Below are positions 38,401 through 61,908 of a DNA stretch of 64,000 bases, piece after piece; positions within the stretch are counted from its first letter, which is position 1, and each line of letters starts with the position of its first letter. This DNA comes from Phylloscopus collybita. Its lineage: Eukaryota > Chordata > Aves > Passeriformes > Phylloscopidae. A model generated the notes under the pieces. It searched no databases and was not told the DNA's origin. It saw nothing but the letters and a program-made list of their open reading frames with translations. The translations under genes were made by a program, and so were the position numbers. The DNA lies in the NCBI GenBank assembly GCA_027886175.1, contig JAJNNQ010000004.1:20865001-20929000 (forward strand), given 5' to 3'.

Positions 38401-41400
38401 AAAAATAATAGTGCAATATTAACACATTTATTTTTCCCTTTATTGGTGTACAAAGGCAGTTCCTTACCCTGTTATTCCTTCCACTTTTAACAACCTTGTC
38501 CTGTGTTACAAGGCAGAAACTGAACACTGGCATTTGCAGAACAAAGTGCAATGAAAATATTTCCTGTAGAAACTGTGGGCACTTCAAAGGTTTCAGAAAT
38601 TACAGTCAGCTGTAAAGTAGTTTCTGTTCTACCTCGTCAGGCATATTGTAAACAAAGCTGCCTAATTAATCCCAATTATCCTTTTAATTTCTCCCCTCCC
38701 AGATGAGAGCGACATCGGACAAATCCCTGAGACTTGTGCTTTCCACATTCAAGAACCTGCGTGAGGAGCTCTGCCATTTGCAGGATGACCTGGGGGTGAG
38801 TCCTGTTCTTCACTGCCCGTGGCTCATCCAGCTGCTCCCAGCTGGCAGCAGGAGTCAGGGCTAGCATTCCAGGCTGTGGCTGTGCTGGTGGCAGTGGCTG
38901 CTCTGTCAGTGCCTCGGGGGGGCTGGATGGACACGGGTGGCTATGGTGGCTCCAGAGGTTCTCTGGCCTCCAGCCATCCCAGCCCTATGGCTGTGAGTGC
39001 AGGCAGCAGATCATTCCTGTTGAGGAAGCAGCAATGTTTCCCACACCAGCCCAAGTGCTCAGCACCACTGGCAATGGCACAGCATTGTCCTGGAAAATGC
39101 AAAGCTGAGGGAGAAGGAGTTTGAACTTGAGCACAGAACAAGGAGTCTGCGCAGTGGGCTTAGTTTTGGGATGGTTTTTGTTTGTTTGGGTTTTTTTGCT
39201 GGCTTCTATTTAAGTTGCTTCTGGGACAGACTGAAAGGGCAGTGTCCAGGATCCCAGCACAAAGCCACAGGTACTACAGTGTGTGCTATATACCTAAACC
39301 CCAAATTTTCAAGAAAGTTGAGCATTCTCTCAGTTCTAAAACACCCCTTTATTAATGACTGAGTGTGCTGCACTTTATGGGAAGAATTTACTGAAAAATT
39401 GCAGCTTTTGACTGTGAACTTTTGACTTTTGTCCTGCAGAAGCTGGAAACCGACAATGTCTTGCTGAAGAAAGATTTGGCTTTTAAGGATTCTCAAGTAA
39501 AAGAATATGAAACAATGCTGGCTTCTCTGAGGGAGAACAATCGTCAGCTGCAGGTGAATTGAGAAACATTTTCAGTGTCATTCCAGGCAGCCAAAATGGG
39601 GGCAGGTTGCTGACTTCTGTGTACTCTGAGTGCCTGCCACATGTTTGATGCTGTTCCTCCCCTGAGGAATTCCATGTGCTCATTCCTCCTGTGCTCTCCA
39701 GCAAGGGCTCAGAGACAGCACTGCCAAGTGCCGCTCCCTGGAGGAACAGCTCCTGTCCCTGCGGCTCAGCGAGGGGGACAAGGACTGCCAGCTGAAGGAG
39801 CTGGAGTACAGCAAGAGGGCCCTGGAGCAGGAGATCCAGAGCCTCAAGCTGCAGGTGAGGGCTCACTTGGTTGGGTGCAGTAGCTGAGTCCCAGACTCAG
39901 AGGGATCAGTGTAGGAAAACTAAAGATGAAAAAACCTCTCTTTGTAAAATAAAAACGGGTTCTTTGCTGCAGAGCTGCTCCAGCCCAACCCTGCAGACCA
40001 CGACGGACGAGCTCTCCAGCCGCTACGTGGAGATGATCAACAACCTGAGGGAGGACAAGGACAGGGAGATCCGCAGCCTCAGGGTAAGGGGCTCTGCTGG
40101 CACTGGCTGTGTGCAGGGACAGCTGCTCCTGCAGTTACAGCAGCAGAGATCTACCACAGGCACTTTTTGGGTGTATTCTGGTTGTGCAGTTACTTCACTC
40201 ATAGACACTGGTGATGGTTTGAAACCTTTACAGTAGAATATAAAACTGTGACTTAAAAATAACCCAACTGTTCTTTACACCAAGAAATTAAGAAGCAATC
40301 TGATTAGCAGGCTGTCTAAAAGGATATTTTGTGTGTCCTAACACACAAAGAAATTAATTAATTTCCTAGAGAAATTAATCAAAAGATGCTTAACAGGAAA
40401 CAAAAATAAATCCCAGTCACAGCTGTATGTAGGAATGTAGGAAATGTCTCTTATGGAAACCAGTGGTAAAAGTCTCCAACCCTGGAAGCCAATTCAACTC
40501 CTTCACTGCTGGTTTAGCTTTAGAATTATGAAATCATTAAATTAGTACTGGGTAGAATTCAGTCCAATTAGCACTTTCTGAATTTACTATGTGGCTCAGC
40601 TTCCTGATCTGAAAATCCCTGGGTCTCACTGTTGATGGTGTTAATGAAATGCCACCCCTGGAGCCCTGAGGGGCCCTGCCCAGAGCCCCCCACACCTGAC
40701 AGCTTCTGCCTTGTTCTGCAGTCCCAGATGTGCCAGTTCCAGCAGGACATAACCAGGAGGGAGGGGAACAACAGTGACTTGCAAATGAGGCTGCACGAAC
40801 TGACATCGCTGCTGGAGGACAAAGAGGCTTGTATTAAACAACAGCAAGAGGTAAAATAATACAAGTTATTTCTCTTCTAAGGGTTTTTGTGTTTAAGCCT
40901 CCATATATTGTGTAGGTGGAACCTTACCAGGAACCTTGTCCTTTGCTGGCTCAGGAATGGGGGTTGGGATTTGTTTTAACTGAATGCTGTTCCTCTGCCA
41001 GCCTTCTGGAAGGGCAGATTTTCAGACTGTTTTTTGAGAGAAAATTCTGCAAATATTGTGTTTTGATTCCATTGAACTAATACTTCAGAAAACATTACTT
41101 AACATTTATGTTTGCTTTTGGTTTTCTTAGGAGCTCTTCAGACTGAAGCATGAGAAGTTATCTGGCAGTCAGTCCCCTGGGGTGACAGCCATCATCACTA
41201 AAAAGTAATGTGTTATTTATCCTAGAAACACTTCTTTTGGGCTTTCCTTTGTTTAGGCTCTGTTAAACAACCTATTTAACTCTGTGCAGGTACAGGAATC
41301 AGTATCCTATTCTGGGTCTCCTGTCTGATGACTACAAGGTCACATCACCTGTCAATAAATCACAAACGATTGTAATTGAGAGGACTGGAGAGATCTGGAA

Positions 41401-41506
41401 ACATGTAAGTTTACCTGGAGGTGGACCGCTCCCTCTGCAATCCCTAAGTGTTCATTTTAACTTCAAAGCAAGTATTACCCAAACTGAGAGCTCAGAGGTA
41501 ATTTAA
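26007..41506 (+). CDS. POF1B: POF1B, actin-binding junctional coiled-coil protein (whole gene, 14 coding exons)
   Basis: Fourteen exons with GT-AG borders join in one frame for 556 codons (1,668 nt). In mammals POF1B binds non-muscle actin filaments, localises to tight junctions and desmosomes of epithelia, and is linked to premature ovarian failure. Diagnostic blocks match mammalian POF1B as I know it: YDRVRTYG (near residue 90), PLSPFLRG and NNVIYEKTIRK (exon 3), FFGELLAELHRKSTDLYSC (exon 5), EDIEELIPKGLSE (exon 7), KSLRLVLSTFKNLREEL (exon 8) and KKYRNQYPILGLLSDDY (exons 13-14). Residues from about 305 to 510 form a heptad-rich coiled coil. The amino-terminal 215 residues are rich in Q, H, P and C and diverge most. 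The ATG at 26007 is chosen because it opens the frame that continues through all exons. The 3' end is ambiguous: reading through the last donor gives a stop at 41504-41506 (589 residues), splicing to 42443 gives 557. Confidence 0.93.
26358..26894. repeat. GC-rich minisatellite, 42/43-bp unit, 12 full copies plus a partial
   Basis: The unit begins GGACCGGGCCCCGGCTCCCG and ends CTCGGGGCTGCTCCC. Copies start at 26358, 26401, 26444, 26487, 26530, 26572, 26615, 26658, 26701, 26744, 26786 and 26828, with a partial copy at 26870. Copies 5 and 10-13 have lost one G in the GACCGGG block, making 42-bp units. Copies 1-5 and 6-10 therefore form two 214-bp blocks with the same 43,43,43,43,42 pattern. The array starts 12 bp after the exon 1 donor. 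It generates long Pro/Arg/Gly frames in several phases that are not genes. Confidence 0.95.
27845..28083 (+). mobile_element. CR1 LINE 3' fragment
   Basis: The blocks TTGGCTATTAGGAAAAATTT, CCATCCCTGGAAGTGTTCAA, TGTGGATGTGGCACTTGAGG, CTTGACAGTGCTGGGGAATG and TTGATGATCTTGGTGAG follow the CR1 3' region in order. The AGGAAAAATTTCTTC type of block marks a different CR1 subfamily from the short tails elsewhere in the window. Confidence 0.88.
29411..29456 (+). repeat. 46-nt uninterrupted poly(A)
   Basis: Forty-six consecutive A residues follow GGGTAACCTGTTG. GACTGGA occurs directly after the run and again at about 29300, roughly 110 bp before it. That would fit a target-site duplication around a short polyadenylated retrocopy, but seven bases are weak evidence. 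CR1 tails are not poly(A), so the run is not the end of a CR1. Confidence 0.8.
29606..29673 (+). mobile_element. CR1 LINE 3' tail (short)
   Basis: CCATGGCAGGAGTTTGGAAT, GGACTTTAAAGTCCCTTCCA and ACCCAAACCATCCTGTGATT are the last part of a CR1 element on the plus strand. Only about 70 bp are present. Confidence 0.85.
31818..31856 (+). CDS. POF1B: POF1B coding exon 2 (residues 114-126)
   Basis: A 39-nt exon between CCTTGCAG and GTAGGG, phase 0 to 0, encoding GTIRRIIIENPDQ. It corresponds to the TIRKYVVQNPEQ-type block of mammalian POF1B. Confidence 0.9.
32224..32325 (+). CDS. POF1B: POF1B coding exon 3 (residues 127-160)
   Basis: A 102-nt exon between TTTTACAG and GTAAGT, phase 0 to 0. It encodes EPLSPFLRGASFSPG followed by NNVIYEKTIRKYELLN, which is among the most conserved blocks of the family. 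Confidence 0.96.
32326..33398 (+). other. POF1B: POF1B intron 3
   Basis: AT-rich intron with short poly(T) and poly(A) runs, including one at about 32865-32884. No gene, repeat family or regulatory element is recognised. Confidence 0.7.
33399..33563 (+). CDS. POF1B: POF1B coding exon 4 (residues 161-215), Cys-rich
   Basis: A 165-nt, GC-rich exon between CCTGTGCAG and GTGAGG, phase 0 to 0. It encodes a Cys/Pro/Gln-rich segment (VCPAEPCPP, QQCQQTQTG, CELCPGPG, DECRGHP). The mammalian counterpart is Q/H-rich rather than so Cys-rich. Assignment rests on phase, strong splice sites and position between two certain exons. Confidence 0.85.
34541..34671 (+). CDS. POF1B: POF1B coding exon 5 (residues 216-259)
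   Basis: A 131-nt exon between CTCCTGCCAG and GTATTG, ending in phase 2. It encodes DSPEQLDCRFFGELLAEL, then HRKSTDLYSCLLQHVEKIG, which matches the conserved RYFGELL...TDLYHCLLEH region of mammalian POF1B. Confidence 0.95.
35627..35654 (+). CDS. POF1B: POF1B coding exon 6 (microexon-sized, 28 nt)
   Basis: A 28-nt exon between TTTTACAG and GTAAGG. It completes the split AGG codon and adds NHDIEFTCQ. Its phase exactly restores the frame between exons 5 and 7, which supports it despite its length. Confidence 0.85.
35655..36434 (+). other. POF1B: POF1B intron 6
   Basis: Nothing recognised beyond splice sites. The preceding introns 4 (33564-34540) and 5 (34672-35626) likewise hold no recognised gene or repeat family. 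Confidence 0.65.
36435..36509 (+). CDS. POF1B: POF1B coding exon 7 (residues 269-293)
   Basis: A 75-nt exon between TTGCTTAG and GTATGG, phase 0 to 0. It encodes TEDIEELIPKGLSEATKQQ and IRYLLQ, nearly identical to the mammalian block. Confidence 0.97.
36510..38702 (+). other. POF1B: POF1B intron 7
   Basis: A 2.2-kb intron. It contains a 17-nt poly(A) near 37148 and a short CR1 tail near 37228-37267 (CCATCCCTTCCAACTAGAAT then ATTCTGTG). No other feature is recognised. Confidence 0.65.
37228..37267 (+). mobile_element. Possible CR1 3'-terminal fragment
   Basis: The block CCATCCCTTCCAACTAGAAT followed by TATTCTGTGCTTCT resembles the last 40 bp of a CR1 element. It is too short to be certain. 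Confidence 0.5.
38703..38795 (+). CDS. POF1B: POF1B coding exon 8 (residues 294-324)
   Basis: A 93-nt exon between CCCTCCCAG and GTGAGT, phase 0 to 0. It encodes MRATSDKSLRLVLSTFKN, then LREELCHLQDDLG. It marks the beginning of the coiled-coil region. Confidence 0.97.
39440..39553 (+). CDS. POF1B: POF1B coding exon 9 (residues 325-362)
   Basis: A 114-nt exon between GTCCTGCAG and GTGAAT, phase 0 to 0. It encodes KLETDNVLLKKDLAFKD and SQVKEYETMLASLRENN, heptad-rich coiled coil matching mammalian POF1B. Confidence 0.96.
39702..39854 (+). CDS. POF1B: POF1B coding exon 10 (residues 363-413)
   Basis: A 153-nt exon between GCTCTCCAG and GTGAGG, phase 0 to 0. It encodes QGLRDSTAKCRSLEEQ, then LKELEYSKRALEQEIQSL, continuing the coiled coil. 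Confidence 0.96.
39973..40083 (+). CDS. POF1B: POF1B coding exon 11 (residues 414-450)
   Basis: A 111-nt exon between TTTGCTGCAG and GTAAGG, phase 0 to 0. It encodes SCSSPTLQTTTDELSSRY, then VEMINNLREDKDREIRSLR. The EKDREI-type core is shared with mammals. Confidence 0.96.
40084..40721 (+). other. POF1B: POF1B intron 11
   Basis: No recognised repeat, RNA or regulatory element in about 640 bp. Confidence 0.65.
40722..40850 (+). CDS. POF1B: POF1B coding exon 12 (residues 451-493)
   Basis: A 129-nt exon between TGTTCTGCAG and GTAAAA, phase 0 to 0. It encodes SQMCQFQQDITRREGNNS, then LHELTSLLEDKEACIKQQQE. The donor lacks G at +5 and is the weakest of the gene. Confidence 0.95.
41131..41204 (+). 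CDS. POF1B: POF1B coding exon 13
   Basis: A 74-nt exon between TTTTCTTAG and GTAATG, ending in phase 2. It encodes ELFRLKHEKLSGSQSPG and VTAIITKK, the end of the coiled coil and the start of the conserved C-terminal block. Confidence 0.93.
41290..41404 (+). CDS. POF1B: POF1B coding exon 14 (last certain coding exon)
   Basis: The exon follows CTGTGCAG and encodes YRNQYPILGLLSDDYKVT, then QTIVIERTGEIWKH. It is the conserved carboxyl end of POF1B. A consensus donor, CAT|GTAAGT, follows at 41405. If it is ignored, the frame continues for 33 codons to TAA at 41504-41506. If used, the pyrimidine-rich acceptor at 42442 joins GAA TGA and adds one residue. Confidence 0.92.
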
Positions 41507-44500
41507 CTGCAAAAAGCTAAGTGACTGACTGCAGCCAGGGAACTATCCTGGGTCTCGGGTGCAGGCAGTAATTGGTGGGTGTGGTACAATAAAACCTTTT
41601 GTTGTTTTCTCTGACACGTAATTTCCCTGAACAAAAGCAGCAGCGTTGCTCTAACACTGGCCCCAGGGTGTTGCTGTACTGGGCAGGTAGGCAGGGACTG
41701 TGTCCTGCTGTGCTCTCAGCTGAAGAGGGATTTAGGAGGGCTGTGCTCCTCTGCATTAGGAGCATTAATGACTCCAAGCTATTACTAAAACATACAAAGC
41801 ACCACATCCCTGAAACTCACCTTGAGCCAGAGTAGTGACGAACCCAGGAATGCAGAAGAGTGCTGACATTTTAAGGAGTGATTCAGAGTAAAAATAGAGA
41901 ACAAGGCTGGGATAGAAATAGAGAAACTATTTCTGTTACAGGCAGGGCTCGTGGTGCCAAGTCTGGTTAAAAGGTAAAGGCTGAAGAAATGGCAGGGTGG
42001 CCAAGCAAGGGTGGTGGTGGCTGCAGGCACAAAATAACAGCAGCATCTGGACACAACCACGGGGGGGCACAGCCAGGGGACAGTTCTGTGACAGCCTCAG
42101 CAGATGCAGGTAACACAGCTGGCACATTCCTCAAGGGGACCCTGCCTGCAGCAGGATTAAGAAAGCAAAAGGCTCAGGTCACTGGCAAAGCACAGTTTTA
42201 TTACTGATTCCAAAACCTCACCCTGGTGCATTGCAACTTAGTGAAATGTCAAGCAATGAAACATCAATAGAGAAATGAAAAAGTAAAGTGTTTGGTACAG
42301 AGGAAAGGCTCACTGGTCCCCTTGGACACTCTACAAGAGAAAACAAGTAGGTAATTAAATGAGATGCTGTATGGGAGTAGTTCTGTTTCATAACAGAAAC
42401 AGGTTTGTGTATTTCTTCTAACAAGCTTCTTGTTTCTTTTAGGAATGAGAGAAACCTATGAGCCCTCAGAGCTGCTCCAAGGAGTTCACAACCACTAAAA
42501 CTGCTTTATTTTCTGCTCTTCTACATCCAAAAAAAGGTTCAGTCTGATAGTGAGGAAGGCTGGGAAAACATTAAGGACTCACTTTTCCCTCGGAAGAGTG
42601 GGATGCTATCCCTCTGTGGACTTCAGCGTTCTTGACTAGCTCCTGTTCTTCAGCCAGTCCTGAGGCAATCTAGGAGACAAAAGGAAGATACCTGAAACCT
42701 TTTCCTCTTTGTCCTTGCAGCCATGTTCTGTCTCCTCATGCTGAGAGTGGCAATGACCTTGATGTCAGTCCCACCCCTTCCACAGCTGCTCTCAGTGCAG
42801 CCATGGGCTGCATGGAAACTTCAAAAATACCTCACTGGGAACTGCTCCTTACCTTACACCTGCCTCTATCTAGGAATCTTGGACACAAAGGACAAAACTT
42901 ACATCAAACCCAGCTTCTGACCTGGCGAATGCCAGCAGGACCCAGTTCAGTGAAGGGCTGGGCCAAGGCTCATTTTAGAGAATGTTTCTGACCTCAGAGG
43001 TGATGTATTTTCAGCCCCAAACCAGCTGTAAGTATTTATTTGCTGTGCTTCAAATTTTCAAGAACTTGGTATATTTTTATATAGAAGAACTTTGCGTGAA
43101 AATAACTCACGGACTTAATTTCCTTATCAGACCAACCTGCCATTTACAATTTCCACTCCTTGCAGGACCACAGAAATTCTTTTAAACTGATTTGGTGTTC
43201 ATGATTCAGTAGTTGTCTGAACAACACAGCACACTCACAGGGAAAGTCTGCAACGCTGCAATCCGAAGGTGCTCTTCTATCGCGGGGTTCTTGCTTTGCT
43301 TTCCTGCTGCAGCCATGTATTTCTGTTCCCAGATAATGTAGACCCTAGGCAATGTTTAATGGGGAAAGAATGCTGGAGGCTACCTGTAACCATGAAATAA
43401 ATCTAAGTCTAACTCTCTGGATCTTTGTCTGTCTGTCCTGGAAACATCTTGTGTACAATTAGAGGGGGCAGGCTGGTTCCTCTCCATGAATCTTTACAAG
43501 TGAAGATTAGGGCTGGCTCCCTTTTCTGGCTGTTGCTGTCAGAACTCCCTCAGGTACTGCTGGATGTCCAGCCAGTCTTGTGCTCTTCAGGACTGGGCAA
43601 AGAGCCACAAGGAAAACCCGCTCCTGCTGCTGCTCTCTGAATGTGTCCAGGCTGAGATGGGGCCTGCAGTTTCACCAGCCCGGTCCCCTCCTTGAGCCTG
43701 GCTTTACAGAAGGGCTTTAAATTAGTTAAATACCCTCATTTGAATGAGGAGTGCCTTGCCCCTCTGCATTCAGTAATTATTCTAAACCAGATTCTAAAGC
43801 AACCCCTTTCTGCAGAGCAGTGAATAAAAGGTACATCTACACACAGAGTAGTTAACGTGCTCCTGCCATGGGACAGCATCAGTGCAATAAATAATTTTAG
43901 TTACACTGTCAACAAAAGACTTTTCACCTTTGGTGATCTTAACCAAAAAAAGGACTAACAGAGGAAGAGCACCATTTCTGTCTAATGCCATCAGTTACCT
44001 GTGCAGGTGTCTGGGTGCAGGTGCTCCTTGTGCTCCCACCAGGGCCTGGGGTTTCCCACAGCTTGGACAAAGCTACAAAGAGCAGAAATGGGAGTTATTA
44101 ATGGCCACAGTTCCTGATGGCTCATCCCAGCCATGGACTTCCCAACCAGCCCCCCAGTGACACCAACCTGTGTTTCTTCCACTCCATGGCACAGCACAGG
44201 TCACACAGGGAACTCCCTTAAGGAGGGACAGTGCTCAGACCAGGAGGGTGGTGAGACAATTCCATGGCAAAGGCCACCACCGGGCAAATGCTCTTTTCAA
44301 ATCCAGCCAATCCATCCCACTGAAAACACCATCCTGGGGCAGCCAGGAAAGTTGCAGCCTGCTTAGAAAAAGCCCAGGTTGCTGCTCAGGCCAGCCAGCT
44401 CTCTGTCCTGGGGATAGTAAGGACAGCTCCTCAAAGAACATGAAGATCACCAGACCCTGTAATGCTACAGAGCAGAGGCGGTAACTACACATTGTACTCA

Positions 44501-46299
44501 CAGAAAACACAAAGCAATGAATGGTTGCCAAAAAGCTGAAATAAACTAGTAGATAAAGCATATGGCCATTTATTTAGAGGCTGGTTTTGTTTTCAAACCA
44601 TATGTATTTAAGAAGCAAATTTAGCATTTTTCACTATGAAGTACCTGTTACTGTGGGCTCAGGTGTCCCCTCTTTGCTGTGGAACTGATATACCTAATGT
44701 GGTTTCTGCTGGAGTTTACAGAAACTCATTTTCTCATTTACTCAGCTCTGGCAATCTTGGGTAGAAGCATTTTACTTCAGCTCATTTCCTAAGCTCAGTT
44801 TCAACTAGGTCCACCAAGACTTCTACATTTTTTCCAGAAAAAAATTAGAAAAATGTCAGACACTATTTACTTTCTATAATTACAACAAAATACATTCTGC
44901 CCTGTCTTTATCTGCCAGAATGCAGAGTCTTGTTCAGGAGAAAACTGTCTTCTTTGGTTTGACTGACCTTTCTGCAGTACTGAAGTTTCTCTGCCTCAGC
45001 TGTAAAATAAAAGCCAAAGAGAGCCCTGGCTGGGAAGTCCCTGACAACTGCAGCAGCCACCAGCCCACACCCAGGACCTCATCTTTACCTCCAGAATCCT
45101 GCTGCAGCTCTTCCGTGTTTTCTCCCTCATTTATTACCTTTAACTGCGGGCTGTTGAAACCTGAGGAAAGGAAAACACAGCTGATGATCAGGATGTGAAT
45201 CACTTTTAACTGCACCTGTCAGCCCAGTAAAAAGCTGCACCAAACAGATCTGACATTTCAGAGCAAGCCCACACCTTCATGAGGCTCTGGTTGCTCAAGC
45301 ACCCCTGACCTGTCACAGCTCTCAAATATTTACTGGGAAAGGGCACTGAGAAGGATTTGGGAACCGTCCCTCAAACTGCTGAGGATTCAGGTGGCATTTT
45401 ATCCTTGCATTTCAGATTTAAAATACCACTTCCTAGTAAAATCTTATGTCAAGAATAGCAACTGACCTCCTGTCTTGATACAGAACAATAATTACCTGAT
45501 TATTTGGTCCATCTGTAGGGTGGAAAAATGAGCCAGCACATCCATGGGTAGAGTCAGGGATCATCTTCAGACCATGAAGAAACTCCTTCAGTCCAATGTA
45601 TTCAACGTAACATTCAGGAACAAAGCACTGACTTTGTCAGAAAGCCACAGCTTTCAATCAACAAGATTTTTTTCCCTTCTGACTGCTGGGCATGCAAGGA
45701 AAAGTAGCAACAAAACCCAGATGAATTAATTCCTGTCTGCTTAGTTTCTGCTCTTCGTGCAAAATCTATGAGTTCAGTGGCTCAAAGCCCATTGGAAATC
45801 CTCGATGAAGGGTTCATTTCATAGCACATGTTCTTCTTCAGCTTTTTAATCTGTTACTGATGTTGTAATTCAAGTATTCTACAAAGAGAGGTAGTTTAGC
45901 ATATCAGTGTTTTTAGCATTTCATTCTGTTCTATTACATGAGTAAAAAGGCAAAAACCTACCTGGGTTTTCCCAAAATATGTGAGATTTTTTTTGTTCTC
46001 TTAAAGGAAAAAAAAATTCAAAGGAATGTCAGTATCACATTTGATAATTAATTTAGAAATAAGCAAAACAAATACAAATACATTACCTGTAAGTCTAAAG
46101 GGTTAAAGCATACCAATGTTGTCTCCTCAACAGTCTGATAAATAGAACCTGCAGTAACCTGTTTACTTGAAATGTGATTACATATTAATTAGTGAATAAT
46201 GCAATTAAAAATATCAGGCAAATTTACAGAGAATGGGACTTCCCTGAACGCCATAAATGAAAAGGAAACTCCAAAAAATCTGGAGTGCAAGAGATGCGT
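41507..46299 (+). other. Interval between converging POF1B and ZNF711, including probable POF1B 3' UTR
   Basis: No second gene is recognised. A strong acceptor (TGTTTCTTTTAG) ends at 42442 and may begin the POF1B terminal exon. Candidate plus-strand poly(A) signals AATAAA lie at 43396-43401 and 43823-43828, with others near 43886, 44536 and 45008. The 42-45 kb part is moderately GC-rich, but its frames have no recognisable domain. Confidence 0.5.
43396..43401 (+). terminator. POF1B: Candidate POF1B poly(A) signal
   Basis: AATAAA is followed 20-35 bases later by a T/G-rich stretch (TTTGTCTGTCTGTCCTGG), the usual arrangement of signal and downstream element. It is one of several AATAAA words in the interval, so the choice is tentative. 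Confidence 0.4.
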
Positions 46300-46305
46300 T
46301 TTATT
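46300..46305 (-). terminator. ZNF711: Candidate ZNF711 poly(A) signal
   Basis: On the minus strand AATAAA is followed by TCTCTTGCACTCC and a T/G-rich GATTTTTTGGAGTTTCC, a good downstream element. Its use would give a 3' UTR of about 1.65 kb. A second AATAAA at 47891-47896, just 59 bp past the stop, could give a very short 3' UTR. Confidence 0.55.
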
Positions 46306-47954
46306 GTATGCCCGTTACGATGAGTAACACATTTAGAAATAATAATCCCACAGAACAGTGACAATCTTATTTTACAGCGTGTACATCATTTTTTACAGCC
46401 ACATAGAACACTTATTTGTCTAAGAGATTTCCCAAATTTTAACCTTCTGAAGTTTAGAAATATAAAAAAAATTTATTCTCAAGGAACTGATTCTCATCTG
46501 GTGCAAAAACAAAATATGAACATTATCTGGAACACAAAGCCACAATATAGCATGAAGTTACAATTTCTCATGTGAACAGCTGTGTGCAAACATGAAGCAA
46601 CTAAAAAAAGTAAAAAATACACATTATATGCATAACATTTATGACCAGGTTTTTCATTAAATAGCCCTAGACCAGCTCGTTATATAAGCGCCATTGGATT
46701 TGCAGCATGCTAACACAAAGCATTTTTAAAGGGATGCATATTTTAAATGTATACACTGTAAACTCAAGATCCACCTCCAAACTCTAGTGGCAGCAGATTT
46801 TTCTGGTTAAATACTGCATATATACTTTCTTACAGATTAAAAATGCGTGTTTATAGCATGGTATAGATCTTTTTTAAAAGAATCGATTAAAAGGTGCAAT
46901 TTTATGTCTATATGGAAAATTTCATATTAGGAGGTAGGACAGTAACTGTCATACCTGTTAAGAACACTGCCCTAAAGAACCTCTAAGTACTTTGAATGTT
47001 AATTAAAAAACCCTTACAGTTTTCAACTGGTTTTAATATTCTTTTTAGAGAAGACTTTAAAGTAGCAAAGAAAAAAATTAGTGTTGAGTCACAACACTAT
47101 GAGCTGCATCCATTTTTATCCTTAAAAAAAAGTCAAATTCAAAGTTAATTTTGTTATATGTGCCATACTGAACAACATTCAACTGTAGTTTCAGATAAAA
47201 AAAGGGAAATTATACACATATACATCTTTAACCCTAGCACCAGAACACCACCTCTGAGACCATAACATAATGCTCTATTTTAAACATCACATCCTGCAAT
47301 AAAATAGGTTAGCAGCTTTGAAAACCAGTAAAAAAAATGCTTCCTGGACCTAAACTAATAAAGGAAACCAAAAAGTTTCCCTATGAAATGTTAAAAAAAA
47401 AAATCAAACCAAAACCAAACAAGGGACACCACCCCCCAAATTTCGCCAGTTCTGGAATTCAATTTCTAGGCACAATTGAAAACGTTGTGATGAAGTGTCT
47501 GACTAAAACTCCCCGTTCCAAACTGCACAAGAAGTGAAGAGGGGGCTCCTTTGCAAACTCTCTGTAGCTCACCCCACCAGGGATCTGTTTCCATACTGGA
47601 GACACATGTTGGGACTGACAGAATGGGTCACACAACCAGCTCTGCCCTGTCCTCTAGACTCAGCAATGGCAAATACTGTTCACTTGGAGACATTCATCCA
47701 TCTTTCTGCAAATTTAAGACATTCATCCATCCTCTGCATTCTCTAGTGCTCTTTAGGTTCTGATCAGCAACAATCATAGGGCTATGAGATTCCCCTGCCA
47801 ACCCTAATACTTTTTAAGACTTTTAATACAAAGAATGTAAAGTTATGGTTTAATATCAAGCTTTGAAACCAGGAGAAACAGTTCGTGAGATTTATTTTTT
47901 TTCCCCAATTAGCATATCACAGTTCCTACATCGCTTCCTTCTGGAGCTCACCTA
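46306..47954 (-). other. ZNF711: Probable ZNF711 3' UTR
   Basis: The sequence between the stop codon and the candidate poly(A) signal is AT-rich, free of CR1 and microsatellites, and has no intervening strong acceptor. This fits a long, repeat-poor 3' UTR. AU-rich words are frequent and could bind regulatory factors, but no specific site is claimed. Confidence 0.55.
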
Positions 47955-61882
<13,928 letters not shown>

Positions 61883-61908
61883 ATTCAACCAAATTCATTC
61901 ACAAATAA

